Part shown: positions 1-10,530 of the stretch, piece by piece
How positions within the stretch are numbered: position 1 is the stretch's first letter
Layout of the letters: every line of letters begins with the position of its first letter
From: Zygnema cylindricum
Lineage: Eukaryota; Streptophyta; Zygnematophyceae; Zygnematales; Zygnemataceae
Assembly: GCA_037447655.1 (NCBI GenBank)
Contig: JBBHKE010001578.1
Span: 62,001 to 126,000 of the forward strand
Direction: 5' to 3'
Length of the DNA: 64,000 nt
Made by a program: the position numbers and the translations under genes
The notes under the pieces: model-generated
What the model was told of the DNA's origin: nothing
Seen by the model: only the letters and a program-made list of their open reading frames with translations
Databases searched by the model: none

Positions 1-1387
1 TAACAGCTACAAATCGGACCACCGGAGAGAAATTCTCTTCATAGTCAATTCCCTCCTTCTGACTATAACCTTTAGCAAAAAGTCTAGATTTATATGATTC
101 AATAGAGCTACCCGGATTTAACTTGAATTTAAAGACCCACTTAGAAACGAAGGCCTTTTGATATGGCGGAAGCTGCACAAGCTCCCAGGTTTGAGCCTCC
201 ATTATCGATCGCATTTCATCGTTGACTGCGGAGATCCATTGATCCTTTTTCGGAGCTGAAAATTATACCTGTATTATGACTGGTTCCATCATGCAGGTAG
301 ACAATAGTGCAGCGTTGCAGCGTCGCAGCTTTGCAGCGTCGCAGCAGCCTCCCTGCTTCACAGTTTTGCAATTTCACATTTTTTACATGGTTCCAGCGTG
401 CTGACACAAAATAGAGCACCTTCGCAATTTTGCAGCCAGCTGCTTTGCCTTCTTCCCACTGGAAAATCTGAGGCTGGAATTGCTGGATCCGTAGGCTGCC
501 ACCAAGGAGGAGGAGGTGGAGGAGGAGGAGGAGAATCCTCCACACGTGGACCAACCGAAGTGTCGAAAGATTGACAAGGTGAAGTGAGAGGAATATTATC
601 AAAATAACATATTCTTTGATTTTGGAATCTTTTCAAAATCTGTCATACCAAAAACATTTACCGATGTGCTATCTTCCTTAACTTGAATATTTCTAGCAGT
701 CTGAAGAGTATTCCTATCTGTATTAAATACTCTCTATCCCACGGATTCATCATCATAGCCCATAAAAATTTCGGGAATCGATTTCGAACCAAGCTTAGAA
801 ATAGGAAGATTATCCAAAATAAAACATTTACTTCTAAAACCTTAGAAGTGTCTAACATTTGGTTTTTTTCCGGTCCACACTTTATATAGTGTTTTCCCTT
901 TTAATGCTCTAGTCTCTATTCTATTCTTAATATACGACGCACACGAGAAAGCCTCACCCCAAATTTGAAATATATTCCCTTATCTAGTAACATAGATTTT
1001 GCACTTTCCGTTAGAGTTTGGTTGAGTCTTTCGGATACTCCATTCTGTTTTAGAGTATAACGAACTGTAAATTGCCGAGAAATGCCATTGTCTTTTAAAT
1101 ATTCAGAGAATGTATGTGAAACATATTCCCCTCCGTTGTCGGACCGAAAGGAAAGGCTCGGTTTCCGATGAAGTTTTTCGGCCTATACCCGAAAATGCTT
1201 GAAGTGAGTGAGCACTTCACTCTTTTCTTTCATAAAGTAAACATTGCTGTATCTTGAGAAGTCATCCGTAAAAGGGACCAAAAACCGGTTGCCACTGAGT
1301 GAAGGAACTTTTGATGGTCCGCACACATCCGAATGAATAATTTGCAGCAAATTTATGGCACGTTTATCAGTTGTGTGAGGTAGTGGC
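1..1387 (-). pseudogene. Ty1/copia gamma fragment Q: integrase to RT N-terminus
   Basis: Reading leftwards, the minus strand encodes integrase core pieces near 1370-1000 (IHSDV, TDDFSRYS, SDNGGEY, NGVSERLN). An integrase C-terminal part and a proline-rich linker follow (1000-300). The start of reverse transcriptase ([31 protein letters not shown]) runs into the window edge at base 1. Several stops and frameshifts break it. It is closest to element A. The integrase begins abruptly at 1387, exactly where a beta LTR starts, and the missing upstream part resumes at 16628 as fragment H. Q and H are therefore read as one element split by the 1388-16622 insertion. Confidence 0.85.
1383..1387. repeat. 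Target-site duplication GTGGC, left copy (composite F/G)
   Basis: GTGGC lies directly left of the beta LTR end at 1388. The same five bases lie directly right of the other LTR terminus at 16623-16627. Five-base duplications are normal for Ty1/copia integrase. The match shows that the 15.2-kb composite between them entered as one unit. Confidence 0.85.
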
Positions 1388-2116
1388 TATTGTTCTACAA
1401 CCACCGGTACAGGTGGAGGAGCAGCAGTATTAGTAGAAGTAGACATGATACACTCTCAGAAGCTATCAACAATCCTTCCAAACAGCTGTTCTTAAGTGCT
1501 CACCAATTCTTATACAAGCATCCAAACCTCACAAAACTCTATCAGAATATAGAGTAGCATAAACACTGATAACTCCCAAAGTTATAGCACAATTGACCCG
1601 ACAACACTCAAGATATAATACTCAGAAGTTTCCCAAAACTTGTCTGCAGTTTTACTACTTGGAAGTCTGGATGCATGATATGTTATGAGTCCTAAGTCTT
1701 ATACTTGTGTTGAACTGGCAACACCAGTGTACTTCAGAGGTACATCAAAACACCAAGCTACCACTAATCTGTCAAGCTACCATTTAGCTATCACTAAGCT
1801 ACCACTGAGCTATCACTAAGCTAACTAGAATCGTATCTATCGCAGTTGCTCTATCCTGTACAGAATCACATAAAGAATATCAGACGTTGCGTTGTCCGTA
1901 CGGACAATATCAAATATAATCGTGGTTGCCTTCTCGTAACTGTGTTGCAGCTTCGCTGATGCGCTGCTCTGCAGTATAGCAGCTGCTCTGCTATATAGCA
2001 CCTGCGCTGCTCTGTTCTATAGCAGCTGCGCTGCTCTGTCTGTATAGCAGCTGCGCTGCTTTGTCTGTAAAGCAGCTGCGCTACATTGAGACTGAAAGCT
2101 TTCCAAAAAGACAACA
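1388..2116 (-). repeat. 3' LTR of beta element F
   Basis: On the minus strand it starts TGTTGTCTTTTTGGAAAGC at 2116, right after the polypurine tract TTAGGGGAG, and ends ..GTAGAACAATA at 1388, with TA in place of the usual terminal CA. Near the end it contains a gag start (ATG at 1446 on the minus strand, MSTSTNTAAPPPVPVVVEQ), as in the other beta LTRs. The U3 part holds a GC-rich repeat block (see 1925-2090). Length about 729 bp. Confidence 0.85.
1925..2090 (-). repeat. Tandem GCAGCTGC-type repeats in beta LTR U3
   Basis: About seven imperfect units of roughly 21-24 bp, each containing GCAGCTGCGCTGCT followed by a CTGTATA-type spacer. Every unit has a self-complementary core (GCAGCTGC), so single strands of this block can fold back on themselves. 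The same block forms the centre of the palindrome at 16282-16622. Confidence 0.8.
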
Positions 2117-2284
2117 CTCCCCTAACGCTTTAGACTCAATATCCCGGCGTAGCTGCGGTGATAAACTAGCGCATCATTGCAGCATAGCAATATAACAATT
2201 AGCAAGTCACCTAGTCCTACTACCTCACAATGGTGAAATTATCGCAAAGTGGCAGTATAGCAGTGCATCAATTCAACTATTCAC

Positions 2285-2856
2285 TTAATCCCACTGCGTC
2301 CCTACAATACTGAGCTTAAGAGCAGGAAGGGCTTTAGTGAGCATATCAGCAATCATTTTTGCATCTGGCAAATAACATAATTTAATCACTCTAGAGTACA
2401 CCTTTTCTCTTACAAAGTGTAATCGTACATCCATGTGTTTGCTTTTGAAGTGATGACTCGGGTTAGAAGCAATGGAAATGGCAGCTTGGTTATCACACCG
2501 GATCACCAGTGGACCAACTTGCATGTATCCTAGTTCTTGTAACATGGATTTTACCCATAAGAGTTCTTTAAAAGCCGAGCTTGCTGCCATATATTCTGAC
2601 TCCATTGTCGACTGAGCTGTCACCTTTTGAAGTTTGCTGCTCCAGCAACAACTACCGTTCCCAATTTGTAGAACGAATCCTGTTGTGGATTTCCGGCTTA
2701 GCATGTCGCCATAGCTTGCATCACTCCATGTTTGCAGTTTTACTTCTCCTCCGCCTAGAGTGAGTTTGAGATCTTTAGTTCCTGCCAAATATCTTAAGAC
2801 TCTCTTTGCTGCATCAAGATCAGATTTTCTCAGATTTTCTAGACTCGTGCTTAGTA
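2285..2856 (-). pseudogene. Beta copia F RNase H (3' part of pol)
   Basis: Encodes the copia RNase H region: AKRVLRYLAGTKDLKL, then the core TWSDASYGD, STMESEYMAA, RCDNQAAISIASNPSHHF and the C-terminal VREKVYS...DMLTKALPA. It ends at a stop near 2285 and is followed by a short tail, a polypurine tract and the LTR. Its upstream end is cut at 2856 by the LTR of element E. The missing upstream codons (CTRPDIAAAVGV) resume at 9440. The reading frame is otherwise open, so this part is little decayed. Confidence 0.88.
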
Positions 2857-3956
2857 TGTAATTCTGTGACCTCCATTGGTACACAGAATGTCCAGCTTAT
2901 GTGAAGCCTCTAGGATAGTATATGCACTTTTGAGTTTGACAATAAATAAGTCCCACCCTGGGATGCAAAAACTATGATTGACTACACCCGTGTGTAGCGT
3001 GGACTCCCTTGAGTCCGTTGCAAAAAGAATCACTGAATTTGCTCACTTGAGCAATAAGTTATAGCTGTTCAAAGACAGCATATTTGTACAAATGGCCTCT
3101 GGGAGAGAGAGGACTTTTCAATATTTTTCTAAGTCCTGAAAAACTCCTAATAGCAATTCTAAACCAATCAAAAACGAGTACCCTAATTATTGTACATAGA
3201 AAGTACAGAAGCCGCCGTACTTTATGTACGGAAATATTCAGCACCACTTCGGTCTGCCACGTGGCTTATAGGTCAACGCCATTCTGTCCTTTTTCCTCTT
3301 CCGGCATCCAATAGGATGATGCCACGTGTCGTTTCCTCCCATTTCGCCGAGCTTCTCCTAGATAGATTTTCCGGAATCTCGGCACTCATGCGTGCCGTCC
3401 GTTCTTTTACGGCGACCGATTTCAGCCGTTGGATTTGACGGCGCGCCGAATAAATGTTGACCGTTGAATTTCACCGGTCAATGTTCCGTGTTGAGCGTTG
3501 AATTTTGACGGTCAACATTCCGTGTTGATTGCGTGAAATTCGTTTTCGCTTTGTGAACCGTCGATCGCAACATTTAATTTCGTCCGTTGAAAATTAAATG
3601 TTTGTTTCATTAATTTCATGCGGTACTGCATTTCGTGCGGTACCACACGTTCCATGTAGCGTTTCGTTTCGTAGGATGTTAAATGGAATATGCGGTAGAT
3701 ATAAATTTATATAAATATCAAATACAAAAATGTTAGGTTTCGGATAAGGCGGATGGCTAAGTCGTACGGTTCTTCTCCGTATGATACAGGATCAAATCCC
3801 AACTGTGGCAATGTTTCTTTTGCAAGAGCCATATCTCATGTCTATCTTCTCATCTGTCTAAGGCAAACATGGCTGCCAATCAGTTCTTAGTGACTACGAC
3901 AAGTATGAGAAATGCAGGACCCAAAAAGATAAAATATAAAATACCATTTTTCAACA
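2857..3956 (-). repeat. 3' LTR of E
   Basis: Minus-strand LTR from TGTTGAAAAATGG (3956) to ..GAATTACA (2857). It contains an intact gag start near its 3' end (ATGGAGGTCACAGAATTA, reading MEVTEL). The 5' LTR copy has ATA there instead. It carries the tRNA-like block at 3742-3808 on the opposite strand. Confidence 0.92.
3742..3808 (+). other. tRNA-like module, antisense within E 3' LTR
   Basis: The plus strand carries a box-A-like TGGCTAAGTCG (3754-3764), a perfect 5-bp anticodon-type hairpin TACGG-TTCTTCT-CCGTA (3765-3781, 7-base loop, triplet CTT after U33) and a box-B-like GGATCAAATCC (3789-3799, 10 of 11 to GGTTCRANYCC). The acceptor and T stems pair poorly, so it is not a normal tRNA gene. 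It lies about 148-214 bases from the LTR start and is antisense to the element. The other alpha LTRs carry a comparable block. Confidence 0.6.
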
Positions 3957-3969
3957 CTCCCCTTATTTT

Positions 3970-5505
3970 CTAGTCTATCTTTTCTTTCAGTCCACACTTC
4001 TCCCTACAAAATTTTAATTTGGGAGAAGGAACCGGCTTAGTCATCATATCTGCTACCATCTCTCCATCCGGTCTATACTCCAAACTAATTATTTTATTCT
4101 CAACCTTCTCTCTAACAAAGCTCAAACGAATATCCATATGCTTTGCTTTAAAGTGATGTTTTGGGTTTGCTGCAATTGCAATCGCAGCTTGATTGTCACA
4201 AAATACTTTTTGCACTCCGCTTTTCATATATCCTAATTCTTGAAGCAAAGATTTTACCCACATCAATTCTTTCACAGCCGAACAAGAGGCCATATACTCA
4301 GCCTCCATGGTGGACTGAGCAATCACCTTTTGTTGCTTACTGCTCCAACAACAAGCCCCATTCCCAACATACAACACATATCCAGAAGTACACCTCCTCA
4401 TCGGAGCATCCCCATAACTAGCATCACTCCAAGTGGTGATGTTAGTATTATCCCCTCCCAAATGCAACCATAGATCTCTCGTTCCTATCAAGTATCGCAT
4501 GACCCTTTTGGCTGCTTCCCAATCTTTCTTCCGAGGATCATTCAGACTCCTACTTAATACTCCCACAGCTGCAGCTATATCAGGACGAGTACAGTTCATA
4601 AAATAGATCAAACTACCGACAACCTGTCTGTACGGAATAGTTTGCATGAACTTGCTTTCCTCAGGTCCTAGCTCATTATCTAGGATCAAGACTCCCTCTT
4701 CTGAGCTCCCCTCATTTCCCTTCTTTAAGTCCATTGGAGTCGTACAACTATTTGCTTTTTCCATTTGAAATTTTTCAAGCATATTCCCAATTGCTTCCTT
4801 TTGAGTTAGTCTAATTGTTTTCTTTTCTCTATCTCTCTCCATTTGAATTCCCAAGATGTACTTTGCCTCTCCTAGATCTTTCATTTCAAATCTACCTTTT
4901 AGATCCTTTTTCAATCTGTTAATTTTCTCCATTGATTTACTCAAAACAAGCAAATCATCAACGTATATGGCAATGAAAATTATACCTTCCTCGTCCTCAA
5001 ATAAGTAGATAGAATGATCCGAACTGATTCGAATATATCCCAAACTCGTCAAAAACTCGTCCAGCTTTTTGTTCCATTGGCGTGGAGCTTGCTTTAGTCC
5101 ATAAAGGGACTTTATCAATCTGCACACCTTGCTTTCCTCTCCTTTCTCCACAAATCCTTCCGGTTGTCGCATGAAGATCTCTTCTTCCAATTCTCCGTGT
5201 AAGAAAGCGGTTTTTATGTCCATCTGATGCACTTCCATGTCTTCCGCTGCCGCGAGACTGAGTAAAATCCGGACGGAGGGAAATCTAACAACCGGAGCAA
5301 AAGTCTCCTCATAATCGATCCCCTCCTTCTGTGTGAACCCCTTTGCCACTAATCTGGCCTTGTATCGCTCGATAGTGTTATCTGGATTGAGCTTTAACTT
5401 AAATACCCACTTGCATCCTATCGGCTTTCTATCTGGAGGACAATCCACCAACTCCCATGTGTTTGCTTCCATAATGGAAGCCATCTCATCATTAATAGCT
5501 GTCAC
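3970..5505 (-). pseudogene. E reverse transcriptase and RNase H
   Basis: An open frame of 511 codons holding the whole copia RT/RNase H region. RT starts at NDEMASIMEANTWELVD, with GCKWVFKLKLNPD, EETFAPVVRF and QMDIKTAFLHGELEEE. The catalytic box is YVDDLLV near residue 178. RNase H has TWSDASYGDAP, STMEAEYMA and FCDNQAAIAIA. The C-terminus DMMTKPVPSPKLKFC precedes the polypurine tract. The frame itself is intact. It is separated from the upstream integrase frame by about one lost base near 5535, so the polyprotein is frameshifted here. Confidence 0.93.
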
Positions 5506-6899
5506 CCATCTATCACCTTCTGGACTATTAACTGCTTCGAGTAAGTATAGGGTTCGCTCAAATGTGACAGCTTAGTTACCTTGTTGTTCACTTGTCTCTC
5601 TCGAAGTCTCTTGCTGATTCTTCTTCCTCCTTCAAACTCCGACGCTGGGATAGAGGGTAACCTTGGGTTTCTCCGAACAACTTCACCTTCTCCCCTATCC
5701 GTGGAGTCCATCTCCGGCCGTTCATCGTCCATTCCTAGTCTTTCCTCGTTTTCTTTCTCCGTTTGAACCGGATGTTGTGGCTCAAAGAGAGAGTCACTCT
5801 CGATCAGTTTTTTCTCTTTCTCTGCAAGGTTAGGCTGAACCGGAGTCCAATTAGAAGAATCTGAATCTAACTCATTTTCCGATTCAATTCTAATCCTCAC
5901 CGATTTGGTGTACTTAAAGGGATCTATGGACTTTCCCTCATCCATAACTACCAAGTGTTTTACTAAAATTATGTCTTCTCTTCCGAGATCATAAACTTTA
6001 TATCCCTTTACATTTTCATCATACCCAAGTAAGTATCCCGGCTTTCCTCTAGTACCTAACTTCCAATCAGATTTTTCTGTGTTTAGACTAAACACTTGAC
6101 TTCCAAACACCTTTAAGTGTGAAATATTAGGTTTTCTTCCGGTCCATCTTTCATAAGGTGTTTGGCCTTTTATAGCCGAGGTAAGGACTCTATTTTTGAG
6201 ATAGTTAGCACAATTCATAGCTTCCGCCGAGAAACTTTTCCTTATCTTTTTATCCGTCAACATACTACGGGCACTATCACTTAGAGTCCGATTTAGTCTC
6301 TTGGTTACACCGTTTTGTTTTGGATTTTTTGGGACAGTCTTTTGGTGTTGAACCCCTTCCTCTTTCAAATAATCATCAAACTCATTAGAAGTGAATTCCC
6401 CCCCATTATCACTCCTCACTCTTTTTATAGATGTCTCATGAAGCTTTTCACTCCATGCTTTATACTGCTTAAAACAATCCGAAGCCTCAGACTTATTTTT
6501 CAAGAAATATACTCTAGAGTATCTAGACCAATCACCCGTGATAGTAAGCATAAATCTTTTCCCTCCAACTGATGGCACTTTGGCCGGTCCCCATATGTCA
6601 GTATGAACCAAATCTAAAACCTTTTCACCCTTGTATGTTGCGACCTTTGGAAAAGGCAATCTGTGGGCTTTTCCTTGTGCACACCCACTACAATCATCCA
6701 AAGTCTCATTATCCCCAAAATGTATTCCCTCAACTACACCCATTTTCTTCATTTCTTTCAATCTATCTAGATGCACATGTCCCAATCTTTTATGCGACAT
6801 CATCAAATCACTTACACCAGCATAGTAAACTCCCGTCTTTCCATTACTCAAATTCAGCCTAAACATTCCTTGGCTACCCTTTTCAGCTGTGAAGTACAC
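5502..6899 (-). pseudogene. E GAG-pre-integrase and integrase
   Basis: The 465-codon frame begins with the HHCC zinc region (HKRLGHVHLDRL...CSGCAQGKAHRLPF). The integrase core follows: VHTDIWGPAKVP, TITGDWSRYSRVYF (canonical second aspartate region TDD reads TGD here), RSDNGGEF and the glutamate region replaced by PKNPKQNGVTKRLNRT. The C-terminal copia block (YERWTGRKPNISHLKVFGS) and an acidic linker follow. It ends in a frameshift just before RT. The altered catalytic-region residues suggest a dead integrase even apart from the frameshift. Confidence 0.88.
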
Positions 6900-6926
6900 T
6901 TCATTCTCATAGCTAGCAACAAAGAC

Positions 6927-7955
6927 TCATTTCTTAGTACTAGTCTCAAATCCCTTATCATCTAAGACCGACGTAGAGATAAGATTTTTGTTCAACTCTG
7001 GAATAAAAAGAACATCAGAGAAAGTGACTATGGATGTCTTTCCATCAACTAGGACCCTCAGATCTACTGATCCCACTGAATTAGTGGTCACTATTCTCCC
7101 ATCCCCATACTCTATCTCTACAGTAGGTATCTTTCTCATTTTGGTAAACAATGGTTTTTCTCTACACATATGCATAGAGGCTCCTAAATCAATGATCCAT
7201 CCTTCTTCAGGAGCTTCTTTCACTCCACCAAAAGCACCCTTTTGCCTTCTTGGAATCTCCAGCTCACCTTTTACCTCCAACTCCTCATTGAGAAGAAGTT
7301 CTCCATCGTCATCATCGACATCCTCTTCCACGACTTGTGTCGCAATGAATGCCTTCTTTTTCCTTCCGGCTGGTTTTCCAATCGATTCCTCCTTCAATCT
7401 CAGCTCCGTCAACTTAGTGCACTCCGCCATGTAGTGTCCTGGCTTCTTACAGAAATGGCAAAGCCCCTTCGGAGCCCTTGGTCCAGATCCGTCATGGTTT
7501 CCTCTTCCTCCTCCACCAAAGTTCCCATAAGGTTTCTTGGAATCCTTATCCCCCCAGTTAGTACAAATAGCCAATGCTTGAACACTCTTTCCTCCCCTAC
7601 GAATCTCAATTGTGCTTTCCCGAACCATAATCATCCCCACAACAGAATTCCAGATCCAAAGATGATCTGACAAATCCTGGACCCTGTTAACAATGTTCTC
7701 ATAATCATCTGGGAGTTTCATTAGCAAAGTGTTCACCTTCTCTTTCTCGGTCTCCCTTTTCCCTGCACTTTCTAACTCCATGAATAACCCTGCCAAATCA
7801 TTACAGAAATCTAACATTTTTCCCCCTTTGTACACATATGCCTGTACCTTTTGATCTGCCAGCTTTTGCTGTTGAATCGTACTGCTATTGTAAATGTCGA
7901 CAAGAGCTTCCCACAGCTCGTCTGCCCTCTACACATGAAGATGAGGTGTAGCCAC
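6927..7955 (-). pseudogene. E Gag C-terminal half and protease
   Basis: Reads YKGGKMLDFCNDLAGLFMEL and LLMKLPDDYENIVNRVQDL from the copia Gag (UBN2-type) region. The CCHC zinc knuckle CHFCKKPGHYMAEC and a lysine- and acid-rich spacer follow. The protease has WIIDLGASMHMC, where the active site DSG reads DLG. The frame is open from 7835 to 6927 and stops just before the GAG-pre-integrase part (stop near 6926). Between 7955 and 7836 the same frame continues with two stops (around THFILGRLTQ* and LHV*RADELW). Confidence 0.85.
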
Positions 7956-8334
7956 TCATTGAGTGAGACGCCCGAGAATAAAATGAGTCGCCACGGTATT
8001 GTTGAAATCCCAGATTTCAGTATCATTCGCCTCTGTTTTTTGAACAAGTGCTACTAGAGCCGATCCACTAGCCATCGGTGTGATTTTCTCCTTCCCTTTG
8101 TCCAACATGGTGCTTTTTGCATCATCCTCCACCCCCTCTGCCCCTGCAGATCCTCCAATGAACCGAGATCCTCCAAACCCTGGTGGAACTCCCAATTTAG
8201 CTGATGGCCGATGCACACGGCCACTCACAATGCCCCATAGTCGTTTTTCAATTAATGCACCCCTTATCATGGTTTCCCAATAAATGAATCCTGTTCTATC
8301 AAAAATGGGCACCCTAGAGGGTGGGCCCATAACC
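7956..8334 (-). pseudogene. E Gag N-terminal part
   Basis: Begins within the primer site (VMGPPSRVPIFDRTGFIYWE) and continues through GIVSGRVHRPS, a glycine-rich stretch and an acid/lysine linker to THFILGRLTQ and a stop. In the 3' LTR the natural start lies a few codons upstream, in the LTR (MEVTEL). In this 5' LTR the same codon is ATA, so the next usable start is the methionine encoded in the primer site. Confidence 0.85.
8320..8334 (-). promoter_or_regulatory. Primer-binding site of E (half-tRNA iMet type)
   Basis: The minus strand reads GGTTATGGGCCCACC immediately after the LTR end. It is the exact 15-base complement of the anticodon arm of plant initiator tRNA-Met (GGTGGGCCCATAACC), not of the tRNA 3' end. 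Drosophila copia and yeast Ty5 are known to prime from this internal half of the tRNA. Here the site is also coding (V-M-G-P). Confidence 0.85.
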
Positions 8335-9435
8335 TGTAATTCTGTGACCTCTATTGGTACACAGAATGTCCAGCTTATGTGAAGCCTTTAGGATAGTATA
8401 TGCACTTTTGAGTTTGACAATAAATAAGTCCCACCCTGGGATGCAAAAACTATGATTGACTACACCCGTGTGTAGCGTGGACTCCCTTGAGTCCGTTGCA
8501 AAAAGAATCACTGAATTTGCTCACTTGAGCAATAAGTTATAGCTGTTCAAAGACAGCATATTTGTACAAATGGCCTCTGGGAGAGAGAGGACTTTTCAAT
8601 ATTTTTCTAAGTCCTGAAAAACTCCTAATAGCAATTCTAAACCAATCAAAAACGAGTACCCTAATTATTGTACATAGAAAGTACAGAAGCCGCCGTACTT
8701 TATGTACGGAAATATTCAGCACCACTCATGGTCTGCCACGTGGCTTATAGGTCAACGCCATTCTGTCCTTTTTCCTCTTCCGGCATCCAATAGGATGATG
8801 CCACGTGTCGTTTCCTCCCATTTCGCCGAGCTTCTCCTAGATAGATTTTCCGGAATCTCGGCACTCATGCGTGCCGTCCGTTCTTTTACGGCGACCGATT
8901 TCAGCCGTTGGATTTGACGGCGCGCCGAATAAATGTTGACCGTTGAATTTCACCGGTCAATGTTCCGTGTTGACCGTTGAATTTTGACGGTCAACATTCC
9001 GTGTTGATTGCGTGAAATTCGTTTTCGCTTTGTGAACCGTCGATCGCAACATTTAATTTCGTCCGTTGAAAATTAAATGTTTGTTTCATTAATTTCATGC
9101 GGTACTGCATTTCGTGCGGTACCACACGTTCCATATAGCGTTTCGTTTCGTAGGATGTTAAATGGAATATGCGGTAGATATAAATTTATATAAATATCAA
9201 ATACAAAAATGTTACGTTTCGGATAAGGCGGATGGCTAAGTCGTACGGTTCTTCTCCGTATGATACAGGATCAAATCCCAACTGTGGCAATGTTTCTTTT
9301 GCAGGAGCCATATCTCATGTCTGTCTTCTCATCTGTCTAAGGCAGACATGGCTGCCAGTCAGTTCTCAGTGACTACGACAAGTATGAGAAATGCAGGACC
9401 CAAAAAGATAAAATATAAAATACCATTTTTCAACA
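8335..9435 (-). repeat. 5' LTR of E
   Basis: Partner of 2857-3956, about 1% different by eye. It carries the antisense tRNA-like block again at 9221-9287, with the same hairpin and box B. It has the G-to-A change that destroys the gag ATG (CCAATAGAGGTCACAG against CCAATGGAGGTCACAG). Confidence 0.92.
9221..9287 (+). other. tRNA-like module, antisense within E 5' LTR
   Basis: Same sequence as 3742-3808: box-A-like TGGCTAAGTCG, hairpin TACGG-TTCTTCT-CCGTA and box-B-like GGATCAAATCC, on the strand opposite to the element. Confidence 0.6.
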
Positions 9436-10503
9436 CTACCCCAACTGCTGCAGCAATGTCAGGACGGGTACAGTTCATGAAATATATTAAGCTCCCCACT
9501 ATCTGTCTTTAAGGTATTATTGTCATAGGATCATTCTCCCCTGACTCTAAATACTCGCTAATAATGACACCATGTTTTGTCTCTTCTTCCTCTAACTTCT
9601 GCCGAAACTCCATTAAGGTTAAACATCCTTTTGCCCCTCGTATTCGTACTCATCTAACATGTTTCCAATAGCCTCTTTTTGAGTCAATTTTATTATTTTC
9701 TTATTTCTATCCCTCTCTACCTGGATACCCAAAAAATATTTTGCCTCACCAAGGTCTTTCATCTCGAACCGTGAGTTTAGAGCAGTTTTGATTTTGTTAA
9801 TTTCAGCCATTGATTTGCTAATTAATAGCAAATCATCGACATATATTGCTATATACACTATCCCATTTTCACCCTTTAGAACGTAGATAGAGTGATCAGA
9901 ACTTATCCTTTGAAATCTTAGACTAGTCAAGAATTCATCAAGCTTTATATTCCACTGTCAAGGGGCCTGTTTTAGGCCATAAAAAGATTTTAGCAACTTG
10001 CATACTAAGTGTTCTTTTCCTGGTTCCACATACTTTTCAGGCTGCTGCATGTAAATGGTCTCTTCTAGTTCTCCATGCAAAAAGGTCGTTTTTACATCCA
10101 TCTGATGAATTTCCATATCTTCTATAGCAGCTTGGGATAGCAAAATCCTAACTGTTGAAAATCTTACAACCGGAGAAAATGTTTCTTCAAAATCGATTCC
10201 TTCCTTTTGATTATACCCTTTCGCCACAAGTCTGGCCTTATAGCGTTCAATGGTGTTATCGGGATTTAACTTCACCTTGAATACCCATTTGCTGCCGATC
10301 GCTTTTCGGTCTGGAGGAAGGTCCACAAGCTCCCATGTTTGAGCCTCCATGATCGACTTCATTTCGTCGTTTGCCGCCTCAATCCAATGATTCCGCTCTG
10401 GTGATAAGAAGGCCTCTTCGATGGTCAAGGGCTCCCTTGAGACTGCCGAGTAGGCAAAGTGAGAGCTTGCTTGCAGACGGCTACTTGATCTTCTTCCCCC
10501 CAT
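9436..10503 (-). pseudogene. Beta copia F reverse transcriptase
   Basis: RT of the minus-strand beta element, resuming to the right of E. Recognisable parts are [72 protein letters not shown] and AIYVDDLLLISKS (catalytic YVDD). There is a stop where RQW is expected (near 9956) and a frameshift near 9615 before the TRPDIAAAVGV end at 9440. The rest of pol lies at 2285-2856 beyond the inserted element E. Confidence 0.88.
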
Positions 10504-10530
10504 TAATTCTGAGGTTGAGATCGTCGAATG

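Larger units (their letters stand above)
2857..9435 (-). mobile_element. Alpha copia element E, near full length, inserted in F
   Basis: A 6.58-kb minus-strand element: 5' LTR 8335-9435, primer site 8320-8334, gag to RNase H 8334-3970, polypurine tract AAATAAGGGGAG at about 3957-3968, 3' LTR 2857-3956. The two LTRs differ at about a dozen positions in 1.1 kb by eye, so it is recent. The flanks are TAGTA (left) and CTACC (right), not a clean duplication, but the RNase H gene of F reads on across the insertion. It is broken by at least three in-frame stops and one frameshift, and the gag start codon in its 5' LTR is lost. Confidence 0.92.

Noticed and set aside
216-636. Proline-rich or serine-rich ORFs near 216-636
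   Set aside because: Shadows of the proline-rich linker between integrase and RT of fragment Q.
1925-2090. CRISPR-like array
   Set aside because: Units are short, imperfect and without unique spacers; they are LTR tandem repeats in eukaryotic DNA.
2851-3033. Small ORF repeated at 8314-8511 (MILFATDSRESTLHTGVV...)
   Set aside because: It is the LTR sequence of E read in a non-Gag frame; it recurs because LTRs recur.
3742-3808. Functional host tRNA gene
   Set aside because: Hairpin and box B are present, but acceptor and T stems pair poorly, and the block recurs in LTRs at the same place; treated as an LTR module.
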